From positions 1-13,503 of the forward strand of contig CALFZM010000023.1 of the NCBI GenBank assembly GCA_937952235.1: a DNA stretch of 13,503 nucleotides, written 5' to 3'. The first letter of the stretch is position 1; each line of letters opens with the position of its first letter. The notes under the pieces were generated by a model. The model made no database searches. It was not told where the DNA came from and was given only the letters and a program-made list of their open reading frames with translations. The DNA comes from an uncultured Opitutia bacterium. Lineage in GTDB: Bacteria > Verrucomicrobiota > Verrucomicrobiia > Opitutales > Opitutaceae. This document shows, one piece after another, positions 1 through 6,367 of the stretch. The translations under genes and the position numbers were made by a program.

Positions 1-97
1 CCTCGAGCGTCTGCGCGATGGACCACGCCACGCTCTTGCGGTTCGCGACGCCGAAGACGAGGAACGTCCTGCCGGTCAGGCCGAGGAAATCAGGCAT
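1..97 (-). CDS. fabI: Enoyl-[acyl-carrier-protein] reductase (FabI), N-terminal 32 codons only
   Basis: Only the beginning of this gene lies in the window; it runs leftwards off position 1. The translation starts MPDFLGLTGRTFLVFGVANR and continues KSVAWSIAQTLE. This matches the start of FabI-type enoyl-ACP reductases: the first beta strand, the nucleotide-binding GVAN turn and the S-x-A-W-x-I-A helix of the short-chain dehydrogenase fold. FabI carries out the last, NAD(P)H-dependent reduction of each fatty-acid elongation cycle in the cytoplasm. The ATG at 97 overlaps the end of the upstream fabZ-like gene by 8 bases, which suggests translational coupling. A GGAG sequence (minus strand, bases 108-105) sits 7 bases upstream of the ATG and is the only clear Shine-Dalgarno site found before a start in the window. 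The catalytic Tyr/Lys region is outside the window, so a FabI-like reductase with another role cannot be excluded. Confidence 0.85.
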   Translation of the reverse strand, partial: MPDFLGLTGRTFLVFGVANRKSVAWSIAQTLE

Positions 98-539
98 GCG
101 GCTTCTCCGGCGTTTTCCAGGCAACGGCGAAATCCACGTTCAGCACGCGCGTGCCGTCCGCCTTCTTGATGCTGCCGGTGAGCATGGTGAAGCCGCCCAT
201 GGCGTCCTTCTCCTTCACCTCGAGCAGGACGGTGTCGCCGGGATAGACCGGGGAGCGGAATCGCACGTCGCTGATTTTCGCGATCAGCGGCACACCCTCG
301 CCGGGTTTGCCGCCGGCATCGCGCGCCTTCAGCGTCATATGGCAGCCGGCGGCCTGGAACACCGCCTCGCACAGCAGCACGCCCGGCGTGATGGGCGCGC
401 CCGGATAGTGGCCGCGGTAGAAATCCTCGTCGGCGCGCCAGGTGCGACGCGCCACCAGGCCGTCGGCGGCGCGGCTCACGATCTCGTCGACGAACAGAAA
501 CGGAGGCCGGTGAGGGATGAGGTCGGTGACGTTATCCAT
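90..539 (-). CDS. fabZ: FabZ-like 3-hydroxyacyl-ACP dehydratase (hotdog fold)
   Basis: This 149-residue protein matches the usual FabZ length. It dehydrates 3-hydroxyacyl-ACP to trans-2-enoyl-ACP, the step before FabI. The start MDNVTDLIPHRPPFLFVDE is the typical FabZ N-terminus. The segment GHYPGAPITPGVLLCEAVFQ carries the conserved catalytic His and, after PGVLLCE, the catalytic Glu of the hotdog family. The ATG at 539 is preferred over an in-frame ATG at 668: the longer version adds 43 low-complexity residues that overlap the upstream gene, and the family begins at MDNV. The gene lies 4 bases after the stop of the CrtI-like oxidoreductase gene and overlaps fabI by 8 bases. It is therefore part of a compact leftward operon. 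It could be the housekeeping dehydratase or a paralogue serving a specialised acyl or polyene pathway; the CrtI-like neighbour favours the latter. Confidence 0.9.
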   Translation of the reverse strand: MDNVTDLIPHRPPFLFVDEIVSRAADGLVARRTWRADEDFYRGHYPGAPITPGVLLCEAVFQAAGCHMTLKARDAGGKPGEGVPLIAKISDVRFRSPVYPGDTVLLEVKEKDAMGGFTMLTGSIKKADGTRVLNVDFAVAWKTPEKPHA

Positions 540-543
540 GAAA

Positions 544-1995
544 TCAGGCCGCGGCGGGGGCGGGACGTTTTTGCGCGAAGAGGGCCTTGTCGATCTTGTT
601 CGCGACGATGACCCCATAGTTGATCGTGCCGAGCCAGCCCGACATGATGATGCCGACGGAGCCGGCATGATAGAGCCCGGGCAGCTGCTCCGGCAATTCC
701 ATGGAGACCTTCAGGCCCTCGAACTTCGTGCCGAAAGACGTGCCGCCGGCATGGGTGGTGTACCGCTCGATCGTGCGCGGCGTGGCCGCCTCCATCCAGT
801 CGATCTTCGCCCGCACGCCCGGGATGTACCGCTCCAGCGCCGCGATCGACTCGCCGATCAGCCGCTGCTTCTCCCGCGCGTAGTCCTCGTCGCCGAGCCG
901 CTGCCAGTCGCCATATTGGCCGTTGAGCGAGACGACCACGGTGTAGCGATCCGAGCCGGGCCGGGTCTCCGGATAATACACCGAGAAGGTCCGGCTGGTG
1001 GTGCGAAACGCCGTCAGCTCCTCGCTGCTGAACACCGGGTTCTCCGAGGTGAACACGAGGTCGCCGATGTGCGGAATGCTCTCGCCCTTGCGAATGCCCA
1101 GGTACACCTGGCACGAACTCGAGTTGATCCTCACGGCCCGGGCCTCGGCGGCATAGCCCGGGGAGAAGTTCTCCTCCCGGGCGAGCCGGAAGATCGTGTT
1201 GTGGAGGTTGGCGTTGGACAGGATCGCCCGGGCCCGGATGACGCGGCCGCTCTGCGCCACGATGCCGCATGCCACCTTCCGGCCGTCGCGCTCCTCGACC
1301 AGGATGCGGTCGACGAGGACCTTCTTGCGCAGCTCGACCCCGTTGCGTTTCAGCTCCGCCACCATCTTCCCTACCAGCACATCCGAGCCGCCGCGGAAGG
1401 TGTACACGCCGGAGCCCATGAAGTTGGAGAACACGATGCCGTACGTGATCGCCGGGTCGTCGAGCGTCGACCCGTTGGCGTACGCGATCGGCTCCATCAG
1501 CAGCCGCTTCACGTCGTCGCGCCCCGGGAAGAACCGCTCCATCATCTGGCCGGTCGTCTCCGGGTTGTTGTCGTAGAAGTTCATCGACCGCAGGTGGTCG
1601 TAGAACTTCTCCACGTGCGCGCGCTCGAGGTGGAACTGCTCCACCAGCACCCGCGTGTAGTCTTCGCGCGTGAACGTGGTCCACACGTCCATCTGCGGAT
1701 TGACGAACCGGATGTCCTTGAGCTGGACGATCGAATCCGCGATCTCCCGCGTCCAGTACTTGCGGCACGACTTGATCATCCCGACCGGGAAGCCGTGCAG
1801 CGAGATGTCGAAGATGTGCCCGCCCTTCCGCGTGAACCACGTGGCGAGGCCGCCGTACTGGTAGTGGTGTTCGAGCAGCAATACCCGGTGGCCGGCCTTG
1901 GCGAGCACGTTGGCGCCCGTCAGCCCCCCCAGACCGCTGCCAATCACGATCACATCGTACTCGTCGGCGACACCTTTGAGCCAGTCGTAAGCCAT
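544..1995 (-). CDS. CrtI-like FAD-dependent oxidoreductase (phytoene desaturase / carotenoid isomerase superfamily)
   Basis: This 483-residue flavoprotein has an N-terminal Rossmann FAD-binding motif at residues 13-42 (DVIVIGSGLGGLTGANVLAK, ending with the ribose-binding Glu in VLLLE). It also has the C-terminal FAD-closing segment near residues 441-472 (LYHAGSVGIIMSGWLGTINY). This two-ended arrangement is typical of phytoene desaturases, carotenoid isomerases and related all-trans-retinol saturase-like enzymes, which desaturate, saturate or isomerise long polyene or isoprenoid chains. No signal peptide is visible; such proteins are usually peripheral membrane proteins. The start at 1995 leaves only 12 residues before the FAD motif, as expected. 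There are 39 bases to the upstream gene and 4 bases to fabZ. Because its partners are fatty-acid enzymes and no phytoene synthase is visible, an acyl-chain or polyene substrate is my inference; a carotenoid role remains possible. Confidence 0.8.
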   Translation of the reverse strand: MAYDWLKGVADEYDVIVIGSGLGGLTGANVLAKAGHRVLLLEHHYQYGGLATWFTRKGGHIFDISLHGFPVGMIKSCRKYWTREIADSIVQLKDIRFVNPQMDVWTTFTREDYTRVLVEQFHLERAHVEKFYDHLRSMNFYDNNPETTGQMMERFFPGRDDVKRLLMEPIAYANGSTLDDPAITYGIVFSNFMGSGVYTFRGGSDVLVGKMVAELKRNGVELRKKVLVDRILVEERDGRKVACGIVAQSGRVIRARAILSNANLHNTIFRLAREENFSPGYAAEARAVRINSSSCQVYLGIRKGESIPHIGDLVFTSENPVFSSEELTAFRTTSRTFSVYYPETRPGSDRYTVVVSLNGQYGDWQRLGDEDYAREKQRLIGESIAALERYIPGVRAKIDWMEAATPRTIERYTTHAGGTSFGTKFEGLKVSMELPEQLPGLYHAGSVGIIMSGWLGTINYGVIVANKIDKALFAQKRPAPAAA

Positions 1996-2034
1996 GAAGG
2001 GTCCAACGTGGCCGGTTGTCCGGGCAATGCCAAC

Positions 2035-2889
2035 TCAGAGTTTGAGCGCGCGCAGATACTTGAAACTGTCCGGGATGCACTGCAGCGGCGTCGGCGTCTC
2101 GTCCTCGAGGAAGTAGTGCTGCACGCCGATTTTCTGCGCCGCCAGCAGGATGCGGCGGTAGTCGATCTGGCCGGTGCCGACCGTCACCTTCGCGGTCGGC
2201 GGGGTGCCGCCCGTATGCACGCCGGTCGCAAAGCCTTTCAACATGTCCTTGATGTGCATCGTCACCCAGCGGTCCGGATACTTCTCCAGCAGGGCCACCG
2301 GATCCTGGCCGGCGTAATACGCCCAAAAGACGTCGAGCTGGAAGCAGACAAACTCCGGCTTGGTCTCGCGCACCAGGAGGTCGAACACCGTCTCGCCCCG
2401 TCCGCCGGCCACGGGACGAAACTCCAGGCCGTGCGGGTGATAGCCGAAACGGATCCCCTCCTTGCGGAAGGCCTCGCCCCACCGATTGAAGTCCGCCGCG
2501 GTCCGTCGTGCGACCGCCTCGGTGAAGAGCTTGTCCTGGTCCAGCTTCGGGTAGGGACAAAACACGAATTTCACGCCGAACGTCTTCGCGTCCCGGATCA
2601 CGGCCCCCACGTCCTTCTCCAGTTGCGGGTAGCCGGCGTGCATGCTCACGGGCACCAGGCCGCGACGCTCCAGTTCCTGCTTGAAGCGCTCGGGGGTCAG
2701 GTCGCCGGTGCCCGCGAGTTCCACCTCGCGCACGCCATAGGACTTCGCGAGGTCAAGCGCCCCGGTGGTGCTCTCCTTGGTCTGCGCCCGCAGGCTGTAG
2801 AGCTGCAGGCCCAGATGCTCGCGGAAATCCGCCGCCGCGGCCGAGAGCGCCGCCAGGAACGCGGCGCCGATGAGGAGAAGAGGTTTCAT
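2035..2889 (-). CDS. Secreted sugar phosphate isomerase/epimerase-like TIM-barrel protein
   Basis: This 284-residue protein has a cleavable signal peptide (MKPLLLIGAAFLAALSAAAA, cut around residue 20) followed by a xylose-isomerase-like TIM barrel. Barrel-strand landmarks include GLQLYSLR (27-34), VREVELAG (53-60), FGYHPHGLEF (148-157), FQLDVFWAYYAG (183-194), VTMHIKDM (209-216) and HYFLEDE (258-264). The acidic and His residues in these strands (E57, H151/H153, D186, H212, E262) are plausible divalent-metal ligands of the family, which isomerises or epimerises sugars and keto-sugars. The exact substrate cannot be read from sequence. The ATG at 2889 is chosen because the signal peptide begins there; upstream extension gives arginine-rich, non-protein-like residues. 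It precedes the CrtI-like gene by 39 bases, so the two may share a transcript. Export is common for this family in Planctomycetes and Verrucomicrobia. Confidence 0.85.
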   Translation of the reverse strand: MKPLLLIGAAFLAALSAAAADFREHLGLQLYSLRAQTKESTTGALDLAKSYGVREVELAGTGDLTPERFKQELERRGLVPVSMHAGYPQLEKDVGAVIRDAKTFGVKFVFCPYPKLDQDKLFTEAVARRTAADFNRWGEAFRKEGIRFGYHPHGLEFRPVAGGRGETVFDLLVRETKPEFVCFQLDVFWAYYAGQDPVALLEKYPDRWVTMHIKDMLKGFATGVHTGGTPPTAKVTVGTGQIDYRRILLAAQKIGVQHYFLEDETPTPLQCIPDSFKYLRALKL

Positions 2890-2907
2890 GGGTGCCACGA
2901 TGCACGC

Positions 2908-2926
2908 GCCAACCCGGACGGTTGGC
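2908..2926. other. Short hairpin between the EF-hand gene and the TIM-barrel gene
   Basis: The arms GCCAACC (2908-2914) and GGTTGGC (2920-2926) are perfect complements around a 5-base loop. The hairpin sits in the 88-base gap after the EF-hand stop (2978) and 18 bases before the TIM-barrel start (2889). No T-run follows on either strand, so a classical intrinsic terminator is unlikely. It could act as a weak attenuator or an mRNA-end stem. Confidence 0.3.
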
Positions 2927-2977
2927 AAGCCGGAGTCGCTCCGGGCGGCACCCCGCCGCCGGCCTCCACCGGGCGGA

Positions 2978-3298
2978 TCACTGCTTGTCCTTGCGGCGCT
3001 TCTTCTCGCCGTCGCCCGACTCCTTCTTCTTGTCGGCCGCCTTGAACTCGTCCGCGGAAAGCGCGCCGTCCCTGTTCTTGTCGCGGCGCGCAAAGGCGGT
3101 CTTCGCCTTCGTCGCGTCCGTCCGGTCTTTCACGGCGGCGATGTACTCCGCTTCGCTCACCTTGCCGTCGCCGTCGGTGTCGGCCTTGGCGAACGCCCGA
3201 TTGGGCTTGGCGGCGTCCGCGGCCAGCGCCGCGCACGCGAGGGAAAGGGCCACGCCGGCGGCGATGGCCCGAAGGAAGGGCTGAAGGAACGGGTTCAT
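2978..3298 (-). CDS. Small secreted EF-hand (calcium-binding) protein
   Basis: This 106-residue protein begins MNPFLQPFLRAIAAGVALSL and has a good signal peptide with a cut near ALAADA. Two canonical 12-residue EF-hand loops follow: DTDGDGKVSEAE and DKNRDGALSADE. Both have Asp at position 1, Asp or Asn at 3, Asp at 5, Gly at 6, a hydrophobic residue at 8 and Glu at 12, so both should bind calcium. The tail is highly charged (KKKESGDGEKKRRKDKQ). It is a small exported calcium-binding protein; its partner is unknown. An ATG three codons upstream (3307) would add MRA and cannot be excluded. Neither start has a visible ribosome-binding site. The gene is transcribed away from the sugar-acid dehydratase gene across a short shared gap. 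It lies 88 bases upstream of the TIM-barrel gene and may begin the leftward transcript. Confidence 0.8.
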   Translation of the reverse strand: MNPFLQPFLRAIAAGVALSLACAALAADAAKPNRAFAKADTDGDGKVSEAEYIAAVKDRTDATKAKTAFARRDKNRDGALSADEFKAADKKKESGDGEKKRRKDKQ

Positions 3299-3320
3299 GG
3301 CGCGCATGACGTTTCGGTCT

Positions 3321-3333
3321 CGAACCGGTTACG
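3321..3333. promoter_or_regulatory. Candidate LacI-family operator in the divergent gap
   Basis: The sequence CGAACCGGTTACG contains the perfect palindrome AACCGGTT (3323-3330), with an outer CG on each side. A central CG step in an AAcCGgTT core is typical of operators for LacI-family sugar regulators. It lies in the 97-base gap between the EF-hand gene (minus, start 3298) and the dehydratase gene (plus, start 3396), so it could control either. No regulator gene is in the window, and an 8-bp palindrome can occur by chance in GC-rich DNA. Confidence 0.3.
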
Positions 3334-3395
3334 CCGCGCGCCGGTCCGGCCGGGGCTTGTTTTCCCCTCAATCCGCCTCATTGCTCGCGTTGCGC

Positions 3396-4571
3396 ATGAA
3401 AGTCACCCGCGTCACCCCCTGCGTCCTCGGCACCGCCTGGCGGGAACTGGTCTTCGTCCGCGTCGAGACCGATGCGGGGCTCGTCGGCTGGGGCGAGGTC
3501 CGGGCCGTGAACAAGGTGCAGGCGGTCATCGGCTACGTGCAGGAGGCTGCTCCCCGCTACCTGATCGGACGCGACCCTTTCGACACGGAGCGGCTCGTGC
3601 AGGAGTTGATGACCGCGGACTTTGGCCGGCCCGGCGAGGTCGCGATGTCCACGCTCGCGCTGTTCGAGGTCGCCTGCTGGGACCTCAAGGGCAAGGCGCT
3701 CAACGAGCCGGTCTACCGCCTCCTCGGCGGCGCCGTGCGCGACCGGATCAGGCTTTACGCGAACGGCTGGTACCGCACCGAACGCACGCCCGCGGCGTTT
3801 GCGGCCGCGGCGCAGGCAGCCGTGGCAAAGGGCTACCGGGCGCTGAAGTTCGATCCGTTCGGCGCCAGCCACTTCGAATTCTCGTACGCCGAAAAGCGGC
3901 TTTCGCTCGCGCTCGTCGCCGCGGTGCGCGAGGCCGTGGGACCGGACATCGACCTGTTCATCGAGATGCACGGGCGTTTCACCCCCGCCGGCGCGATCGA
4001 GATGGCCCGCGAACTCGCGCCGTTCCGGCCGGGCTGGATCGAGGAGCCGGTCCCGCCGGAAAACGTCCGGGCACTGAAGAAGGTCATGGACGGCGTCGCG
4101 CCCCTCGGCATTCCCGTCGCCACGGGGGAACGCATCCACACCCCGGGCGACGCGCAGGAACTGCTCGCCCTCCATGCGTGCGACATCCTGCAGACCGACC
4201 TGACGCACTTCGGCGGCCTGGCGAACACCAAGAAAATCGCGGCGCAGGCGGACGCGTCGTACATCCGCCTCGCGCCCCACAATGTCGGCGGCCCGGTCTC
4301 GACCGCGGCCGCGCTCCACCTCAACGCGTGCACGACCAACGCGATGATCCAGGAAAACTTCAACGACTTCGACGACGCGCACGTGATGGCCGCCGCTCCG
4401 GGCGTGCCCGCGATCGAAGCGGATGGCTGCGTCGGCCTTCCCTCCGGCCCCGGTCTCGGGGTCGCGGTTGACGAAGCGCTGCTCGCCGCCCACCCGCCGC
4501 GTCGGGTGTTTTTCAACCTGTACTCGGACGACTGGCACCAGCGAAATCGCTCCCGTGCGGCCACGCCCTGA
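3396..4571 (+). CDS. Mandelate racemase/enolase superfamily sugar-acid dehydratase (galactonate-dehydratase-like)
   Basis: This 391-residue cytoplasmic protein shows the enolase-superfamily two-domain layout: an N-terminal capping domain (about 1-115) and a TIM barrel (about 120-370). Predicted magnesium ligands are E190 (FIEMHGRF), E216 (WIEEP) and E245 (ATGERIHT). H192 in the same EMHGR segment and the D268/H295 pair (QTDLTHFGG, APHNVGGP) are the acid/base residues expected for galactonate-dehydratase-type members. These remove water from a C6 sugar acid to give a 2-keto-3-deoxy acid. The exact acid (galactonate, gluconate, arabinonate or another) cannot be read from sequence. The start at 3396 (MKVTRVTPCVLG) matches the family N-terminus; an ATG at 3297 would add 33 unlikely residues overlapping the divergent gene's start. 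The sulfatase gene follows after 9 bases, indicating co-transcription and a shared role in degrading a sulfated or acidic glycan. Confidence 0.88.
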   Translation: MKVTRVTPCVLGTAWRELVFVRVETDAGLVGWGEVRAVNKVQAVIGYVQEAAPRYLIGRDPFDTERLVQELMTADFGRPGEVAMSTLALFEVACWDLKGKALNEPVYRLLGGAVRDRIRLYANGWYRTERTPAAFAAAAQAAVAKGYRALKFDPFGASHFEFSYAEKRLSLALVAAVREAVGPDIDLFIEMHGRFTPAGAIEMARELAPFRPGWIEEPVPPENVRALKKVMDGVAPLGIPVATGERIHTPGDAQELLALHACDILQTDLTHFGGLANTKKIAAQADASYIRLAPHNVGGPVSTAAALHLNACTTNAMIQENFNDFDDAHVMAAAPGVPAIEADGCVGLPSGPGLGVAVDEALLAAHPPRRVFFNLYSDDWHQRNRSRAATP

Positions 4572-4580
4572 TCCCCTCGC

Positions 4581-5960
4581 ATGACCTCGCTCCGCCTTTC
4601 CGTCCTGCTGCTGCTCGCAGTGCTGACCGGCTCGCTGCTGCCGGCGGCTTCGCCCGCGCGGCCCAACATCATTTACCTGCTGGCGGACGACCTGGGTTAC
4701 GGAGACCTTGGATCCTATGGCCAGAAGCTGATTGCCACGCCGAGGCTCGATGCCCTCGCGGCGCAAGGCATGCGCTTCACGCAGCATTACGCGGGCGCTC
4801 CGTCCTGTGCTCCGTCGCGCTGCGTGCTGCTCACGGGCCGTCACACCGGGCATGCGCGCATCCGGGCGAACAGCGATCTGCCGTTGCTGCCGGAGAACCG
4901 GACGTTTCTCCAGGAATTGAAGCAGGCCGGTTACCGCACGGGCGTCGTGGGCAAATGGGGGCTCGGCCTCGAGGACAGCACCGGCGCGCCGTGGCGGCAG
5001 GGCGTCGACGAGTTCATCGGCTTCCTCGACCAGACGCACGCGCACACGCACTATCCCGACTTTGTCTGGCGCAACCAACGGCGGATCGAGATTCCGGAGA
5101 ACCGCGACGGACGGCGGGAGGTTTATGCCCAGGACCTGTTCGCCCTGATGGCGCTCGATTTCATCCGCCGGCACCGGGACCGGCCGTTCTTCCTCTACGG
5201 CGCCTTCACCCTGCCTCATGCGGAAGTGACCGTGCCGGATGACTCCCTGGCCCCTTACCGCGGCCGGTGGCCTGAGCCCAAGCAGTTTCCCGGAAGCAAG
5301 ACCTACTCTCCGCAAACGCAGCCCCGGGCGGTGCGGGCCGCGATGATCTCGCGGCTCGATCGCGATGTCGGCCGCATCGTCGACCTGATCGACGAACTCG
5401 GACTCGCCGAAAAGACCCTGATCGTCTTCACCAGCGACAATGGTCCGATCACCGCCGGCGGGCAGGATCCCGAGTTCTTCGACAGCAACGGCCCGCTGCG
5501 CGACTTGAAGTTCACCCTCTACGAAGGCGGCATCCGCGTGCCGTGCATCGCCCGCTGGCGTGGACGGGTGCCCGCCGGCGTCACGTCCGCGCACGTCTCG
5601 GACTTCGCGGACATGTTTCCGACGTTCGTCGAACTCGCAGGGCGTCCCGCTCCGGCCGGGCTCGATGGCGTTTCCATCGTTCCCACCCTGCTGGGCGAGC
5701 CGGGGCGGCAGACGGCGCGCGACCTCTTCTACTGGGAAGCCGCGCCACAGCAGGCGATCCGCGTGGGCGATTGGAAGGCGGTGCGCACGGCGCAGGGCCG
5801 TCCCCTCGAACTCTACGACCTCGGCCGCGACGTGGGTGAGACGACGAACCTCGCGGCGCGCCACCCCGACCTCGTCACCCGCTTCGAAGCGTTGATGAAG
5901 GCCTCGCGGTTCGACTCGCCGGATTTCCCGTTGCAGCGGCGCGAGCGGAAAAAACCCTGA
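4581..5960 (+). CDS. Secreted S1-family sulfatase (arylsulfatase type)
   Basis: This 459-residue exported enzyme has a signal peptide at residues 1 to about 26 (MTSLRLSVLLLLAVLTGSLL start). The alkaline-phosphatase-fold landmarks of type I sulfatases follow in order: the metal-binding pair D36-D37 (LLADDLGYGD); the formylglycine motif C76-A-P-S-R80, followed by LLTGRHTGH; K125 (VGKWGLG); H213 (LPHAE); D286-N287 (FTSDNGP); and K310 (LKFTLYEGGIRVP). Cys76 would be converted to formylglycine by a separate maturase not present here. The enzyme hydrolyses a sulfate ester, probably on a polysaccharide, in the periplasm or outside the cell; its subfamily and substrate are not determinable by eye. 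It lies 9 bases after the dehydratase gene and has no clear ribosome-binding site. The last 32 codons, including the stop, are duplicated 503 bases downstream. This copy has the intact catalytic domain and looks functional. Confidence 0.93.
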   Translation: MTSLRLSVLLLLAVLTGSLLPAASPARPNIIYLLADDLGYGDLGSYGQKLIATPRLDALAAQGMRFTQHYAGAPSCAPSRCVLLTGRHTGHARIRANSDLPLLPENRTFLQELKQAGYRTGVVGKWGLGLEDSTGAPWRQGVDEFIGFLDQTHAHTHYPDFVWRNQRRIEIPENRDGRREVYAQDLFALMALDFIRRHRDRPFFLYGAFTLPHAEVTVPDDSLAPYRGRWPEPKQFPGSKTYSPQTQPRAVRAAMISRLDRDVGRIVDLIDELGLAEKTLIVFTSDNGPITAGGQDPEFFDSNGPLRDLKFTLYEGGIRVPCIARWRGRVPAGVTSAHVSDFADMFPTFVELAGRPAPAGLDGVSIVPTLLGEPGRQTARDLFYWEAAPQQAIRVGDWKAVRTAQGRPLELYDLGRDVGETTNLAARHPDLVTRFEALMKASRFDSPDFPLQRRERKKP

Positions 5961-5978
5961 CGCCGCGCCCCCGCGGCG
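5961..5978 (+). terminator. Hairpin directly after the sulfatase stop codon (terminator-like)
   Basis: CGCCGCG (5961-5967) pairs perfectly with CGCGGCG (5972-5978) around a 4-base C loop, starting on the base after the TGA stop. A second small stem, GGCGC/GCGCC, follows at 5985-5999. No T-run follows, so it resembles a non-canonical or 3'-end-protecting hairpin. The duplicate at 6464-6481 keeps the stem through a paired base change, which supports a structural role. Confidence 0.5.
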
Positions 5979-6117
5979 GGAGACGGCGCAAAACGCGCCC
6001 TTCCGCGAGCGGTTCCGCGCCGGCTCGGCGGGGCGCGATGGCCACCGAGACGTCGCCATTGGCCCCGGGAAGTCAGTGGAACTTCAGGCTCCGACGAAAA
6101 CGGCCGCACCGGATGTT

Positions 6118-6140
6118 GCAGCGGCTTGTCAAGCCGCTGC
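6118..6140. repeat. REP-like palindrome A (copy 1)
   Basis: GCAGCGGCTT (6118-6127) and AAGCCGCTGC (6131-6140) form a perfect 10-bp stem with a GTC loop. The same element lies at 6525-6547 in copy 2. A related but different stem with the same AGCGGCTTG/CAAGCCGCT core is at 6758-6779, so at least three related palindromes occur in 700 bp of non-coding DNA. This is the pattern expected of dispersed extragenic palindromes. Confidence 0.7.
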
Positions 6141-6160
6141 GGAAGGCCCCGTCGAATGCC

Positions 6161-6182
6161 AGCCGCCTGGGGACAGGCGGCT
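6161..6182. repeat. REP-like palindrome B (copy 1)
   Basis: AGCCGCCTG (6161-6169) and CAGGCGGCT (6174-6182) form a perfect 9-bp stem with a GGGA loop, 20 bases after palindrome A. The copy-2 equivalent is at 6568-6589. Two palindromes side by side with a short spacer resemble paired REP (BIME-like) units. Confidence 0.7.
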
Positions 6183-6245
6183 CCACCATGGAGGCGAGCG
6201 GATGAACGCGACGATCAGGCATAGGCCGCGGGCCAGCGGGGAAGC

Positions 6246-6272
6246 CATCCTGTCCATCCTGTTCATCCTGTC
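6246..6272. repeat. Three tandem 9-bp repeats (CATCCTGTC/T), copy 1
   Basis: Three consecutive 9-mers, CATCCTGTC, CATCCTGTT and CATCCTGTC, occupy 6246-6254, 6255-6263 and 6264-6272. In the minus-strand frame they read as repeated Gln-Asp-Glu/Gly, which creates a spurious small open frame. I have an impression that similar CATCCTGT strings are common between genes in this phylum, but cannot verify it here. Confidence 0.8.
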
Positions 6273-6283
6273 TCAAAAGCGCT

Positions 6284-6336
6284 CGCCCGGTCGGAGCCAG
6301 GTTGAAAACGATTCACCGGATGAGGCCGACCGGGCG
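6284..6336. repeat. Long-loop inverted repeat C (copy 1)
   Basis: CGCCCGGTCGG (6284-6294) and CCGACCGGGCG (6326-6336) are perfect 11-bp complements separated by 31 bases. The copy-2 equivalent is at 6691-6743. The loop is comparatively AT-rich (it contains GTTGAAAACGATTC). The arms could form a stem in RNA or mark a protein site; no function is known to me. Confidence 0.6.
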
Positions 6337-6367
6337 GCAAGGATAGGTGGAGCGGCTTGTCCTCAAG

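Noticed and set aside
476..2560. 694-codon minus-strand frame overlapping the CrtI-like gene
   Set aside because: It is an alternative frame on the same strand as the CrtI-like and TIM-barrel genes, with no family motifs.
517..3045. 842-codon plus-strand open frame
   Set aside because: It runs antisense through the fabZ, CrtI-like and TIM-barrel genes. The translation is rich in Arg, His, Ala and Val with no recognisable domain, a usual shadow in GC-rich DNA.
3378..6059. 893-codon minus-strand open frame
   Set aside because: It is antisense to the dehydratase and sulfatase genes, which carry full family motifs. Its composition is arginine-rich and featureless.
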